DNA of 64,000 bases from Promethearchaeota archaeon. GTDB lineage: Archaea > Asgardarchaeota > Lokiarchaeia > Sigynarchaeales > SOKP01. Under the pieces are notes generated by a model, which saw only the letters and a list, made by a program, of their open reading frames with translations, did no database searches and was not told the DNA's origin. Location of the stretch: NCBI GenBank assembly GCA_019057775.1, contig JAHLWT010000159.1:1-64000 (forward strand), given 5' to 3'. Shown piece by piece: positions 8,876-17,087 of the stretch. Position 1 is the stretch's first letter, and each line of letters opens with the position of its first letter. Both the position numbers and the translations under genes were made by a program.

Positions 8876-9988
8876 TTATGCTAAATAGTTGTGAAAATGT
8901 CTTTCCACAATCTCTTTTGTTTCATTAAAATCTGAAACATTAATCAATTTATTTAAATCTTGAATCTCAATTAGTTCTTTTTTATACTGAGCTCTAAATT
9001 CTTGAGCGAAGTTATCCATTAGTTTTTTTAAAATCGCATTTTGATTGTTAGTTATTAAAACAACAGCGAATCCGAATTCATCATAGTTTACAATTATATC
9101 TGAATTTTCTGTTTGGAGAACCTCAATTTGATCTTTTGTGTTAACAAATTCAGAAAGGATATGATTAATTCCGATAAGAATATTACCCCATATAGTAGAA
9201 TCATTTTCACGATTAGATGTGGTAAATTCGTAAGAGTATAGTAAAATCCCTGATTTATGGTAGATGTTTATAAAATATATTCTTGTCGTCATTTCTAAAA
9301 ACATCTCGGGCTTTTTTACTAACATTATACAGAATCCTAAAATATTTACCCATAATAAAAATATATGCAAATTTCTAAAAATTGAATATTGATAAGCAAT
9401 ATACAGAATGTACATAAAGATTGGGATTGATAAAATAACTACATTAATGAATAACTCTTTAACATTCTCTTTACTCCTTGCTTTATAATAACTAATAATG
9501 GAAAGGATAAGGCAATAAATTATAACAGAAATTTGAAATAGAACGATAATGATCCCGATGGTAAGATTGACCTTGTAAGTAATATTAGAGGAAGAAGTAC
9601 TAAATTGAATAGAATTAGAGGAGAAAAGAGAACCGATTAAAAAACCAAAAAGGGAAATAAAATAAATTAATGGAAAATATGAGATTTTCTTATTTTTTAC
9701 CAAAAAAGTGTAAGTAATTGACGTCAGTAATAGACTAACAAAACCAAAAATAATTGAAAGTTTCCAAAGGATAAGGTTAACAACTTCAGAAAAGAAAAAT
9801 ATACTCGACAATAGAAAAAGGGTTGAATAAATTATTACAGCATCAAATATTATTAGAAAATTTAAAGCCGCTATTGTTTTTATTCCATAATTGTGATGAT
9901 AACGCACTAAATGGATTAATATATATATGGTTACAAGAAGTATACATGTATATCCAATAATTAATGCTATCAAGAAAAAAATCTGCAT
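8876..9988 (-). CDS. seven-helix membrane protein with C-terminal longin-like domain (copy 1)
   Basis: This is a 370-residue protein. Seven hydrophobic helices lie at roughly 3-28, 37-65, 69-97, 103-122, 138-168, 178-200 and 203-225. The pattern resembles the 7TM sensor region found at the N-terminus of some histidine kinases. The C-terminal ~140 residues are cytoplasmic by topology and look like a longin/Roadblock-type alpha-beta fold: strands FINIYHKSGILLYSYEF, a helix (ILIGINHILSEFV), strands (NSDIIVNYDEFGFAVVLITN), then helices. The upstream gene is a clear paralogue, and a second pair lies at 37.8-40.0 kb. A receptor-like role that regulates small GTPases is my inference. No enzymatic motif is present. 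Confidence 0.65.
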   Translation of the reverse strand: MQIFFLIALIIGYTCILLVTIYILIHLVRYHHNYGIKTIAALNFLIIFDAVIIYSTLFLLSSIFFFSEVVNLILWKLSIIFGFVSLLLTSITYTFLVKNKKISYFPLIYFISLFGFLIGSLFSSNSIQFSTSSSNITYKVNLTIGIIIVLFQISVIIYCLILSIISYYKARSKENVKELFINVVILSIPIFMYILYIAYQYSIFRNLHIFLLWVNILGFCIMLVKKPEMFLEMTTRIYFINIYHKSGILLYSYEFTTSNRENDSTIWGNILIGINHILSEFVNTKDQIEVLQTENSDIIVNYDEFGFAVVLITNNQNAILKKLMDNFAQEFRAQYKKELIEIQDLNKLINVSDFNETKEIVERHFHNYLA

Positions 9989-10136
9989 GATCGAAGTTTT
10001 ATAATTAAAGATAGTTATACGTTTGATTTCGATTAAAAATTAATTTTATTAATGAATATAGAACAGTAGTTCATAAATATAATTCTTTTTAAATCTAATC
10101 TATCTCATAATTATAAAAACAGGATTAATATTATAA

Positions 10137-11240
10137 TTATTTTTGATTAAGGAGAAATGGATTAAAAAATTCAGAGATTAATTCCCGAGTATTTGAAAAT
10201 TCTGAAACATCAATTAACCCGCTTAAACTCATTAATGTTTTTTGATTTAAAGAAACAAATTTGCTCATAAACTTACTTACTGCTTTATCTATAAAAGAAT
10301 TCTTATGATTCGTAGTTAAAAGCAATGCAAATCCGAGAAGCTTATCATACTCGAGAATGATATCTCTATTCTTCATTTTAATTAGATTCAATTGATCTTT
10401 TTTATCAATAAAATTGGAGAGAATGTGATTAATCCCAATTAGTATTGACCCCTTCAAGAGGGACTCATCAGTTTCCTCTCCAGTTTCGAAATTGTATGAA
10501 TATAATAGAATTCCGCTCTTATGAAAAATAATGAAATCATGAATTCGGTTGGTAAGTTCTATGAATAGAGAAGGTTTTTTGATAATAATATAGGTAGCAA
10601 AAATTGCTCCTGTCAAGTAGATACCTATAAACACGGCTCTAACAATTATACTTTGAGTAATAATATAAATAGAATACAAAAATATTAAGAATGAAAACTG
10701 AAAAGTAAGAATACTTAAAAGCATACGTGATTTCTTATCGCGAATTCTTGAGAAATATCTAAGCAGATTATACCACATTAAACTAAACACAATTGAATTA
10801 TAAGTTAAAAGTAAAATTAGTAGAAGTGAATTATGAAAGATAAATGTGTAATTGCTACTCACTATTCTCACTTCAAAAGAATCGGAAAGAAAATTTAAAC
10901 CCAAAATTATCCCTATTATTAGGGAATAAAAAATAGTAGTAAATATTCCTTTTTCTTCTAATTTAATTATAAACCGGTGGATAATATTTAGCATGCTTAA
11001 CGAAAAGATCCAAAACACTATTGATAAGTGCCATAAAATAAGGGAAATTTCCTCTGATATAAAAGAATATGTTGAAAGATAATAGGTACTGAAAAAGAAT
11101 ATACCCAAAAACAGATAGATGAGGATATTTAAAACAACATTAAGTGAATTTCCAAAGTTCTCTCGATTTCTGTAAACAAAAATAGTGCCTATTGTAGAGA
11201 TAATTACTGATGTAAATATCAGAAGGATACTAATTATCAT
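10137..11240 (-). CDS. seven-helix membrane protein with C-terminal longin-like domain (copy 2)
   Basis: The 367-residue protein is a paralogue of the next gene downstream. Both have seven helices in the first ~225 residues, then the same C-terminal block (IIFHKSGILLYSYNFETGE … ILIGINHILSNFIDKKDQ … GFALLLTTNHKNSFIDKAV). The C-terminal domain has the strand-helix-strand order of longin-like folds, which bind or regulate small GTPases in eukaryotes. The gap to copy 1 is 148 bp on the same strand, so they arose by tandem duplication and may be co-transcribed. No signal peptide separate from helix 1 is seen. Confidence 0.65.
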   Translation of the reverse strand: MIISILLIFTSVIISTIGTIFVYRNRENFGNSLNVVLNILIYLFLGIFFFSTYYLSTYSFISEEISLILWHLSIVFWIFSLSMLNIIHRFIIKLEEKGIFTTIFYSLIIGIILGLNFLSDSFEVRIVSSNYTFIFHNSLLLILLLTYNSIVFSLMWYNLLRYFSRIRDKKSRMLLSILTFQFSFLIFLYSIYIITQSIIVRAVFIGIYLTGAIFATYIIIKKPSLFIELTNRIHDFIIFHKSGILLYSYNFETGEETDESLLKGSILIGINHILSNFIDKKDQLNLIKMKNRDIILEYDKLLGFALLLTTNHKNSFIDKAVSKFMSKFVSLNQKTLMSLSGLIDVSEFSNTRELISEFFNPFLLNQK

Positions 11241-11436
11241 AATATAAATATTCTATGAGATTAGGAATTTCTAATTCTTAATAATGAATCATATAGTTCA
11301 ATATTATTTAAATATGTTTTAAACATATATTTTACAATTCTTTTTAGGTTTTTTTTAGTTCTATTAATTCGCAAATAAAAATAAAGATATAATTTAAGGA
11401 CTTATCTTTAAAGCAAGTAATCATTAATTATAAATT

Positions 11437-13338
11437 ATGCAAGATTTCATCGATTATTTGGATCAAGAAAATTTAATCCAAAACTTAATAGATGATTATA
11501 AGTTAAGGGCAGATGATAATAATGAACTTAATCTATTAAATTCTGTAATCGAGAAACTATATGTATTTAAAGGAAAATTAAATCTTCCAGAGGAAGACAG
11601 CATAGTTGGTTTTAAATTTGATCTTTTTGGAGATATTTATGAGAAAACTCTAATTCATGAAGAAAAGAAGAAGTTAGGTGAATTTTATACACCTTTTTCT
11701 GTAGTTAATTATATTTTGGATGCAATAGGCTATGAAAATTACAATATAAATGAATCAAAAAAGATAATCGATATTAGCTGTGGGTCCGGAAGTTTTCTTA
11801 TTGAGGCTGTAAGAAGATTAATTAGGAGATTACTTTCTAAATACAAGCGGAAAAAGATTTCGGAGTTAAACGTTAAGGAAGCTAAGTCTATTATTGATCA
11901 TGTTAAGAATAATATATACGGAGTAGATATAAAAGGAGTAGCTTGTATCTTATGCCAAATCAACATCCATCTTTCACTATTTAAGATTTACAAGCATATT
12001 AAAACATCAGATATGAATTATCACCTACCTCAGTTTTATATAAAATGCACTAATGCCTTATTATTAGATAAACTAGAAACTTATGATTTTGTTATAGGAA
12101 ATCCACCCTATTTGTTTATCAGAGATATTCCAGATGAAAGCAAAGAAATTATTGAAAAAGGAGATTTTCGAACAAGCGAGGGACAATATGATTATTTCCA
12201 GATTTTTATAGAAATAGGTATCGAAGTTTTGAAGAATGGAGGTTATTTGGGATATATTGTCCCTGATTCTCTTTTAGCCTTAACAAATCGCTCAGTTATT
12301 AGAAAATTTATATATAATACATCAAGGATTAAGAAGATTTATCATTCTGGACCAAAATTTGATGATCCCGTTGTTTCTAATATTATAATTATATTACAAA
12401 AAGAGAACGATGAATCAAATCGATTGAAAAACCAGATTAAAATTCAGTCATCAGATTTACAAGAACAAATGATTCAACAGGAAAGTTTAAAAAAATGGGA
12501 CCATAAATTCTTAATTCATTTGAATAACACTGATAATTCTATTATTGAGAAATTAAATGAGAATTTTCAAACTATAAACGACCTTATTCAAAGAAAAGAT
12601 TTTAAAATTATACTGTTTAGAGGGGTTGAACTAACTAAATTAGGAGAGATAATCTTTTGTGATAATTGTAAAAAATATTTCCCACTTCCAAAAAAAAAGT
12701 TAGTATGTCGCAAATGTTCTACTCATTTCAAGCTGGAAAATAAAGAAAAGATTATCCATGACTCAATCCCACGTGACTCCGGAAACAATTATAAATTGTT
12801 CCTTTCTTCAATAAATCGATATCAGAAAAACAAGTATAAATATATTGATATTTCTAAAACCGGAATTAACTATAAAACTTTAGATAATTACCATGATCGC
12901 ATCATCATAAGGCAATTAAGTCAAAATAATTTAATATGTGCCACTTATGATAATAACCTATCCCTAACTTCCCAATCCTTTTACAATCTTAAAATTTCAG
13001 GGTCTCCTATTCCAGAATTAAACGATCTCTACCTTTTGGGAATTATTAACTCAACGTTATTATCATATTATTTTATTAAGTCATTTGGTTCATATAAGAA
13101 ACTCTTTCCTAGAATTCTAATTGAAAAAATCAAAGATTTACCGATAAAAATTCCGTCTTCCAACATTGAACTTGAAAAAGCCAATAATATTGTTAGATAC
13201 GTTAAAAAATCTCTAATTAATAAAGAAAAAATAGAATCAAATCAAAAAAAAATTGATTCATTAGTATTTGATTTATATAATATCGCCAATAATGAGAGAG
13301 AATACATATGGAACTTTATGAGTTCTTTGACGAACTAA
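11437..13338 (+). CDS. N6-adenine DNA methyltransferase with zinc ribbon and target-recognition region
   Basis: This is a 633-residue class I methyltransferase of the Eco57I/TaqI-like type. It has GEFYTPFSVVNYIL before motif I, motif I DISCGSGSF (112-120, S-adenosylmethionine binding) and motif IV NPPY (222-225, catalytic for adenine N6). The conserved FVIGNPPYLFIRD context is present. The C-terminal half looks like a TaqI-type recognition domain and carries a CxxC…CxxC zinc ribbon (Cys408, 411, 424, 427). No endonuclease motif or adjacent restriction gene is visible, so it is probably an orphan methylase, or a solitary Type IIG-like enzyme that has lost its nuclease. Full length for the modification part. 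Confidence 0.88.
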   Translation: MQDFIDYLDQENLIQNLIDDYKLRADDNNELNLLNSVIEKLYVFKGKLNLPEEDSIVGFKFDLFGDIYEKTLIHEEKKKLGEFYTPFSVVNYILDAIGYENYNINESKKIIDISCGSGSFLIEAVRRLIRRLLSKYKRKKISELNVKEAKSIIDHVKNNIYGVDIKGVACILCQINIHLSLFKIYKHIKTSDMNYHLPQFYIKCTNALLLDKLETYDFVIGNPPYLFIRDIPDESKEIIEKGDFRTSEGQYDYFQIFIEIGIEVLKNGGYLGYIVPDSLLALTNRSVIRKFIYNTSRIKKIYHSGPKFDDPVVSNIIIILQKENDESNRLKNQIKIQSSDLQEQMIQQESLKKWDHKFLIHLNNTDNSIIEKLNENFQTINDLIQRKDFKIILFRGVELTKLGEIIFCDNCKKYFPLPKKKLVCRKCSTHFKLENKEKIIHDSIPRDSGNNYKLFLSSINRYQKNKYKYIDISKTGINYKTLDNYHDRIIIRQLSQNNLICATYDNNLSLTSQSFYNLKISGSPIPELNDLYLLGIINSTLLSYYFIKSFGSYKKLFPRILIEKIKDLPIKIPSSNIELEKANNIVRYVKKSLINKEKIESNQKKIDSLVFDLYNIANNEREYIWNFMSSLTN

Positions 13339-13386
13339 TGCTTTATCTATAAAAATGAAAAAAATTACATTTTAGTTAAGATTCAA

Positions 13387-13560
13387 TTAGCCTCGTTTCT
13401 TCGAATTGATAGTTTTTAAAATCCTATCCCACTTGTCAGCAAGTTCGGTTAAATTTGTCTTTTTAAATAAATTTACTGCACGATTTAGGATTTTAGCGAT
13501 ATTTTCCTCATATTTTACGATATTACTGTCACTATCTCTATAGATATTTTCTTCTATCAT
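13387..13560 (-). CDS. small helical protein of unknown function
   Basis: The 57-residue ORF starts with ATG and reads MIEENIYRDSDSNIVKYEEN at the N-terminus. It is predicted to be all-helical and ends in a basic tail (KKRG). It lies opposite to the adenine methylase and convergent with it. No family was recognised. It sits within a gap of ~370 bp otherwise free of genes, which slightly favours it being real. Confidence 0.4.
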   Translation of the reverse strand: MIEENIYRDSDSNIVKYEENIAKILNRAVNLFKKTNLTELADKWDRILKTINSKKRG

Positions 13561-13705
13561 GTATAAAAAGAAGTTGAAAACAAAATATAAAACATTATAA
13601 TATTAATATATCTCCTAAATATGATTAACATATTATCCAAATAGCTAGGTTTATATTAAGGATGTCATATTCTTAATATACTAAACTATTGATTGAACTG
13701 ATGAA

Positions 13706-14683
13706 ATGCTTCCGAGTTTAAAAATCCTTAAAGTAATTCTAAAACATTATTTCGACGAAATCGATGGGATTTTGGGAGTAGCGATATGTGATAGAGACGG
13801 ATTCATCATCGCTTCACAATTTAAAGAAGGAGATGAGGAAGAATCTGATTCCATAATAGGAGCCCTTTCAGCAATTCTAGACACTTATATTGATAGAATT
13901 AAGACTGAATTTGGGACCCAAGGTAATTTTTTTAATATCACAGAAACGGGAGATAAAAAATTTGCATTTTGTTCTCAAGGTCCTCAATCAATACTTACAA
14001 CCGTTACAAATCAAATAGCATCCGATACTGAATTAAGAGTTTATTCTGAACATGTTGCAGGTAAAATAGAACTAGTTTTGGATGGAAATGAGGAAGTTTC
14101 ACCACAGATCCCTGAAATAATTAAAGCTTTAGCAAAAACTCGAAGAGGGGCACTTCCTAGAATGGGTGGAGAATATTCAAATAAAATAATACTCACAGGT
14201 GACTACTCTGTTGGAAAGACATCACTAATCTTACGATTTGTAGAAAATAAATTTGGGAAAGATTATATATCTACACTTGGAGTCCAGATTTCGAAGAAAA
14301 CACTTAATCTGAGTAATACTACTAAAATGAATTTCATTATCTGGGATATAGCCGGACAAACTCAACAAATGGCAACCTATAGAGCAAGGTTCTACAATGG
14401 TGCTAATGCTGCTTTAATAGTAATAGATAGAACTCGCGCGGGTAACTTAGACAGTATTGAAAAGTGGTATAAAGATATTAACAAATCGCTACAAAGAAAT
14501 ATCCCCATCGTTATAGTTGGAAATAAATCCGATTTACTTGATGAAATTGTTATTAGTGAAGAAGAAATCAGAGATATTGCTAAAAAGTTTGATTTCCACT
14601 ATATCTTAACCTCTGCAAAAACAGGAGAGCATGTGAATGATGCTTTCTTATACATCGCTTACAGAGTTATCGAAAACCTCTAA
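13706..14683 (+). CDS. Roadblock/LC7–small GTPase fusion protein (copy 1)
   Basis: This is a 325-residue protein. Residues ~5-125 form a Roadblock/LC7 domain (FDEIDGILGVAICDRDGFII … FCSQGPQSILTTV). Residues ~158-325 form a Ras-superfamily GTPase with all G motifs: P-loop GDYSVGKTS (165-173), G2 Thr190, G3 WDIAGQ (213-218), G4 NKSD (273-276) and G5 TSAKTG (302-307). The Gln of the DxxGQ motif is kept, so intrinsic hydrolysis is expected. There is no C-terminal prenylation Cys. Free-standing Roadblock proteins of the MglB/Rag type act as GTPase regulators or scaffolds, so here a regulator-like and a switch domain are joined in one chain. A paralogue lies 1.4 kb downstream. Confidence 0.92.
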   Translation: MLPSLKILKVILKHYFDEIDGILGVAICDRDGFIIASQFKEGDEEESDSIIGALSAILDTYIDRIKTEFGTQGNFFNITETGDKKFAFCSQGPQSILTTVTNQIASDTELRVYSEHVAGKIELVLDGNEEVSPQIPEIIKALAKTRRGALPRMGGEYSNKIILTGDYSVGKTSLILRFVENKFGKDYISTLGVQISKKTLNLSNTTKMNFIIWDIAGQTQQMATYRARFYNGANAALIVIDRTRAGNLDSIEKWYKDINKSLQRNIPIVIVGNKSDLLDEIVISEEEIRDIAKKFDFHYILTSAKTGEHVNDAFLYIAYRVIENL

Positions 14684-14849
14684 TCTTTTCAATAGAAACT
14701 TTTTTATAGATTTACCTTCTCTTAAATATTAGGTTATTTATTCAATATGATAGATAGAAAAATACAATTAATTAAAGGAGGTTAAAAATATAGTATTAAA
14801 AATAAATTGGCACGATGTTTTGGCTATTTGAAACTCTGCTGGATATATT

Positions 14850-15710
14850 ATGGGTTTTTCAATAAAAGAACTTACATACAAGGGAAAATATCTCATATAT
14901 CTTAGTGAACAAGAGTTGACAGGTCCATGGTTTAGTTTTAAATTAGAAGGAAAGAAAATTGGATCAATTCCAGTAATACTGAAAAATATAGAACCTACAC
15001 CAATATATAACATGGTAAACACAAGAAAGGGTACTGCTATAAGTAGAGTAACTCTTGATTTCAATATAACAGAGTACCTTAGAAGATTGATACAAGAAGA
15101 AACATTAGCACCTATGCCTTTAGAAAAGAAGCAATTTGTTCGTGTTTACAATGATATTTTCAACGCACCGAAAGTACCCTATATTAACACCTTTTTCACA
15201 ATCAAAAATATTTCGGATTTTTCTATGAAAGATTTTTCGATGTATTTTGTTTTTGATTTCGATATAAATGGCCTTGCAGGTTACGACAATGATTTATCTG
15301 GATACGATGAAGAAAATGACATAATTTACCAGTATGACAAAACAGGCTTATATGGTGGATTTTCTCCAATCTCTAAATCAACATACTTCGAAACATCCTT
15401 AACAAAAGATTTTAAAATAGATAGAGAAAGATTAAATCTCTCTAATACGCTCCACAAAGGGGAAGGAGAAATATTATCCGCCCTACAGATTGAGTTTAAA
15501 ACTATTGAACCAGATCACTCTTTTCAAACTGCTTTAGTAATTTCTGGTGGGCTCAATAAAGATGAACTTATTGGGAATATAAAAGAAGGAAAGAAAAATG
15601 CAATGAAACATTTACATCAAGTGAACAGATCCATCAGATCTGAACAGAGAAATTTACAAGAAGTAGCATTTATAAAAATTAATCGCCAAGAAGCAGAAGA
15701 TTGCCACTAA
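14850..15710 (+). CDS. conserved-looking beta-rich protein of unknown function
   Basis: This is a 286-residue soluble protein with no signal peptide and no recognised family. The sequence alternates short strands and turns (KGKYLIYLSEQELTGPWFSF, FTIKNISDFSMKDFSMYFVF) with aromatic/Asp/Gly-rich loops (GLAGYDNDLSGYDEENDI), as in beta-sandwich folds. The last ~50 residues are helical and basic. It lies between the two Roadblock–GTPase paralogues on the same strand, so a link to them is possible but unproven. A strong Shine-Dalgarno (AAAGGAGGT, ~14775-14783) lies ~70 bp upstream of the ATG, too far to serve it. Confidence 0.6.
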   Translation: MGFSIKELTYKGKYLIYLSEQELTGPWFSFKLEGKKIGSIPVILKNIEPTPIYNMVNTRKGTAISRVTLDFNITEYLRRLIQEETLAPMPLEKKQFVRVYNDIFNAPKVPYINTFFTIKNISDFSMKDFSMYFVFDFDINGLAGYDNDLSGYDEENDIIYQYDKTGLYGGFSPISKSTYFETSLTKDFKIDRERLNLSNTLHKGEGEILSALQIEFKTIEPDHSFQTALVISGGLNKDELIGNIKEGKKNAMKHLHQVNRSIRSEQRNLQEVAFIKINRQEAEDCH

Positions 15711-15722
15711 CATAAATCCTGA

Positions 15723-15833
15723 ATGATGATTCAAATAAAAAATCCATCTATGGAAAGTTATTTGATGAATACTCTGCTCGAGTCTGGATTTTCCATAAAA
15801 ATTTCAAATAAACTGAGTATAGAGAAAAAGTAA
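15723..15833 (+). CDS. possible 36-residue protein
   Basis: A short ORF (MMIQIKNPSMESYLMNTLLE…) begins 13 bp after the preceding stop codon. It is amphipathic and helical in character. Only its position and its two tandem ATG codons support it, so it may be chance. Confidence 0.2.
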   Translation: MMIQIKNPSMESYLMNTLLESGFSIKISNKLSIEKK

Positions 15834-16109
15834 TTTTAAGGTTTTAACTCTGCTAAGCCTTTTTTTTCTATTATGATTCTAAATCAGATTCTTCAAGACT
15901 ATATATTGTTAACTGCAATATTACATTCCTTGGATCGTACTTGTAACATTATGTTAAATTGAGTTTTTTACGTTTTCTAATCTGAAGGGAAAAGAAGTAA
16001 AACTAACAAAATTTATAACATTAAAAACATAAATTTATCAGTTATTAAAAAAATTTTAAATTATATTCTGCTAAGGGAGCTAAAGGAAGGACGTTAAAAT
16101 AGGTGAAAT
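15834..16109. other. intergenic region upstream of the second Roadblock–GTPase gene
   Basis: About 275 bp without a supportable gene. It contains a T-tract (tttttttt near 15865) after a G/C-containing patch, compatible with transcription termination of the upstream gene. Otherwise it is AT-rich sequence that likely holds the promoter of the next gene. Confidence 0.4.
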
Positions 16110-17075
16110 ATTGTTTTACGGAACAACTTGAGGAAACTATTAAAGAGTTACATGAACGATGTGGATGGCGTTATTGAAGTTATAATAACTGATAGGGACG
16201 GTTTAGTCATAACTTCAGAAAGCGGAGGAGAAGCGGGAGAAGATTTGGTTTTAGGTGCAATTGCAGCTACTATTGATAGCTACATTGAAAGAATTAGGGG
16301 AGAATTCGATAGAGAAACGAGTTTTTTTAATATTACAACAATTGGGAGTAGAAAATTTGCCTACTGTTCTATGGGTCTAAAATCAATTCTTTTAACAATC
16401 TCAGAACTCAACACTTCTGAGACTGAGCTTAGAGTTTATTCCGAGCATATTGCCGGGAAAATAGAATTATTGCTTGAAGGAAATGAAAATGTTTCTCTTG
16501 AAATTCCAGCTCTCCTAAGAGTATTAGCTAAATCTAAGGACGGAAAGATTCCAACTGGTGAGTTTCCGGTAAAATTAATACTTACTGGTAATTATAAGGT
16601 GGGAAAAACGTCATTAGTGATGAGATTTGTAGAAAATACTTTTAAAGAGAGTTATAGTTCAACTATAGGAGTCGAAATCTCTCAAAAGTCAATAAATATT
16701 AGTGAGAATACTAAAATTGAATTTGTTATTTGGGATATTGGAGGACAGATGATACAAATGGCACCATACAGAAAAAGATTCTATAGTGGAGCCAATTCGG
16801 CGTTTATTGTAATAGATAGAACGCGTGCAAATAACCTTGACAGTATTGAATCTTGGTATAATGACGTAAAAGATCATATTACCAAGGATATAAATGTTAT
16901 ATTGATAGGAAACAAATCCGACTTGGTAGATGATATAGTTATAAGTGAGGATCAAATAAAAGAAATTGCTGAAAAAAAAGGTTTTAATTATATATTAACA
17001 AGCGCAAAGACAGGAGAAAATGTATTAGAAGGTTTTCTGTATATTGCCTATAAATTCCTAGAAACTGTTTCTTAA
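16110..17075 (+). CDS. Roadblock/LC7–small GTPase fusion protein (copy 2)
   Basis: It has the same architecture as the gene at 13.7 kb. A Roadblock domain (DVDGVIEVIITDRDGLVITS … YCSMGLKSILLT) is followed by a Ras-like GTPase. Counting from the TTG at 16128, the motifs are GNYKVGKTS (154-162), WDIGGQ (202-207), NKSD (262-265) and TSAKTG (291-296). The paralogue aligns upstream of that TTG back to an ATT at 16110-16112, which follows AGGTGA (16101-16106), and no ATG, GTG or TTG occurs in frame there. AUU is therefore the suggested start, with the TTG at 16128 as the conservative alternative. There is no lipid-modification motif. Duplication of copy 1 is evident. Confidence 0.9.
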   Translation: MVLRNNLRKLLKSYMNDVDGVIEVIITDRDGLVITSESGGEAGEDLVLGAIAATIDSYIERIRGEFDRETSFFNITTIGSRKFAYCSMGLKSILLTISELNTSETELRVYSEHIAGKIELLLEGNENVSLEIPALLRVLAKSKDGKIPTGEFPVKLILTGNYKVGKTSLVMRFVENTFKESYSSTIGVEISQKSINISENTKIEFVIWDIGGQMIQMAPYRKRFYSGANSAFIVIDRTRANNLDSIESWYNDVKDHITKDINVILIGNKSDLVDDIVISEDQIKEIAEKKGFNYILTSAKTGENVLEGFLYIAYKFLETVS

Positions 17076-17087
17076 TCCGTGCTCTAA

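Noticed and set aside
14770..14849. Leader peptide after the strong Shine-Dalgarno AAAGGAGGT upstream of the 14850 gene
   Set aside because: No ATG, GTG or TTG follows at a proper distance except short frames that stop within about a dozen codons, and none is recognisable.
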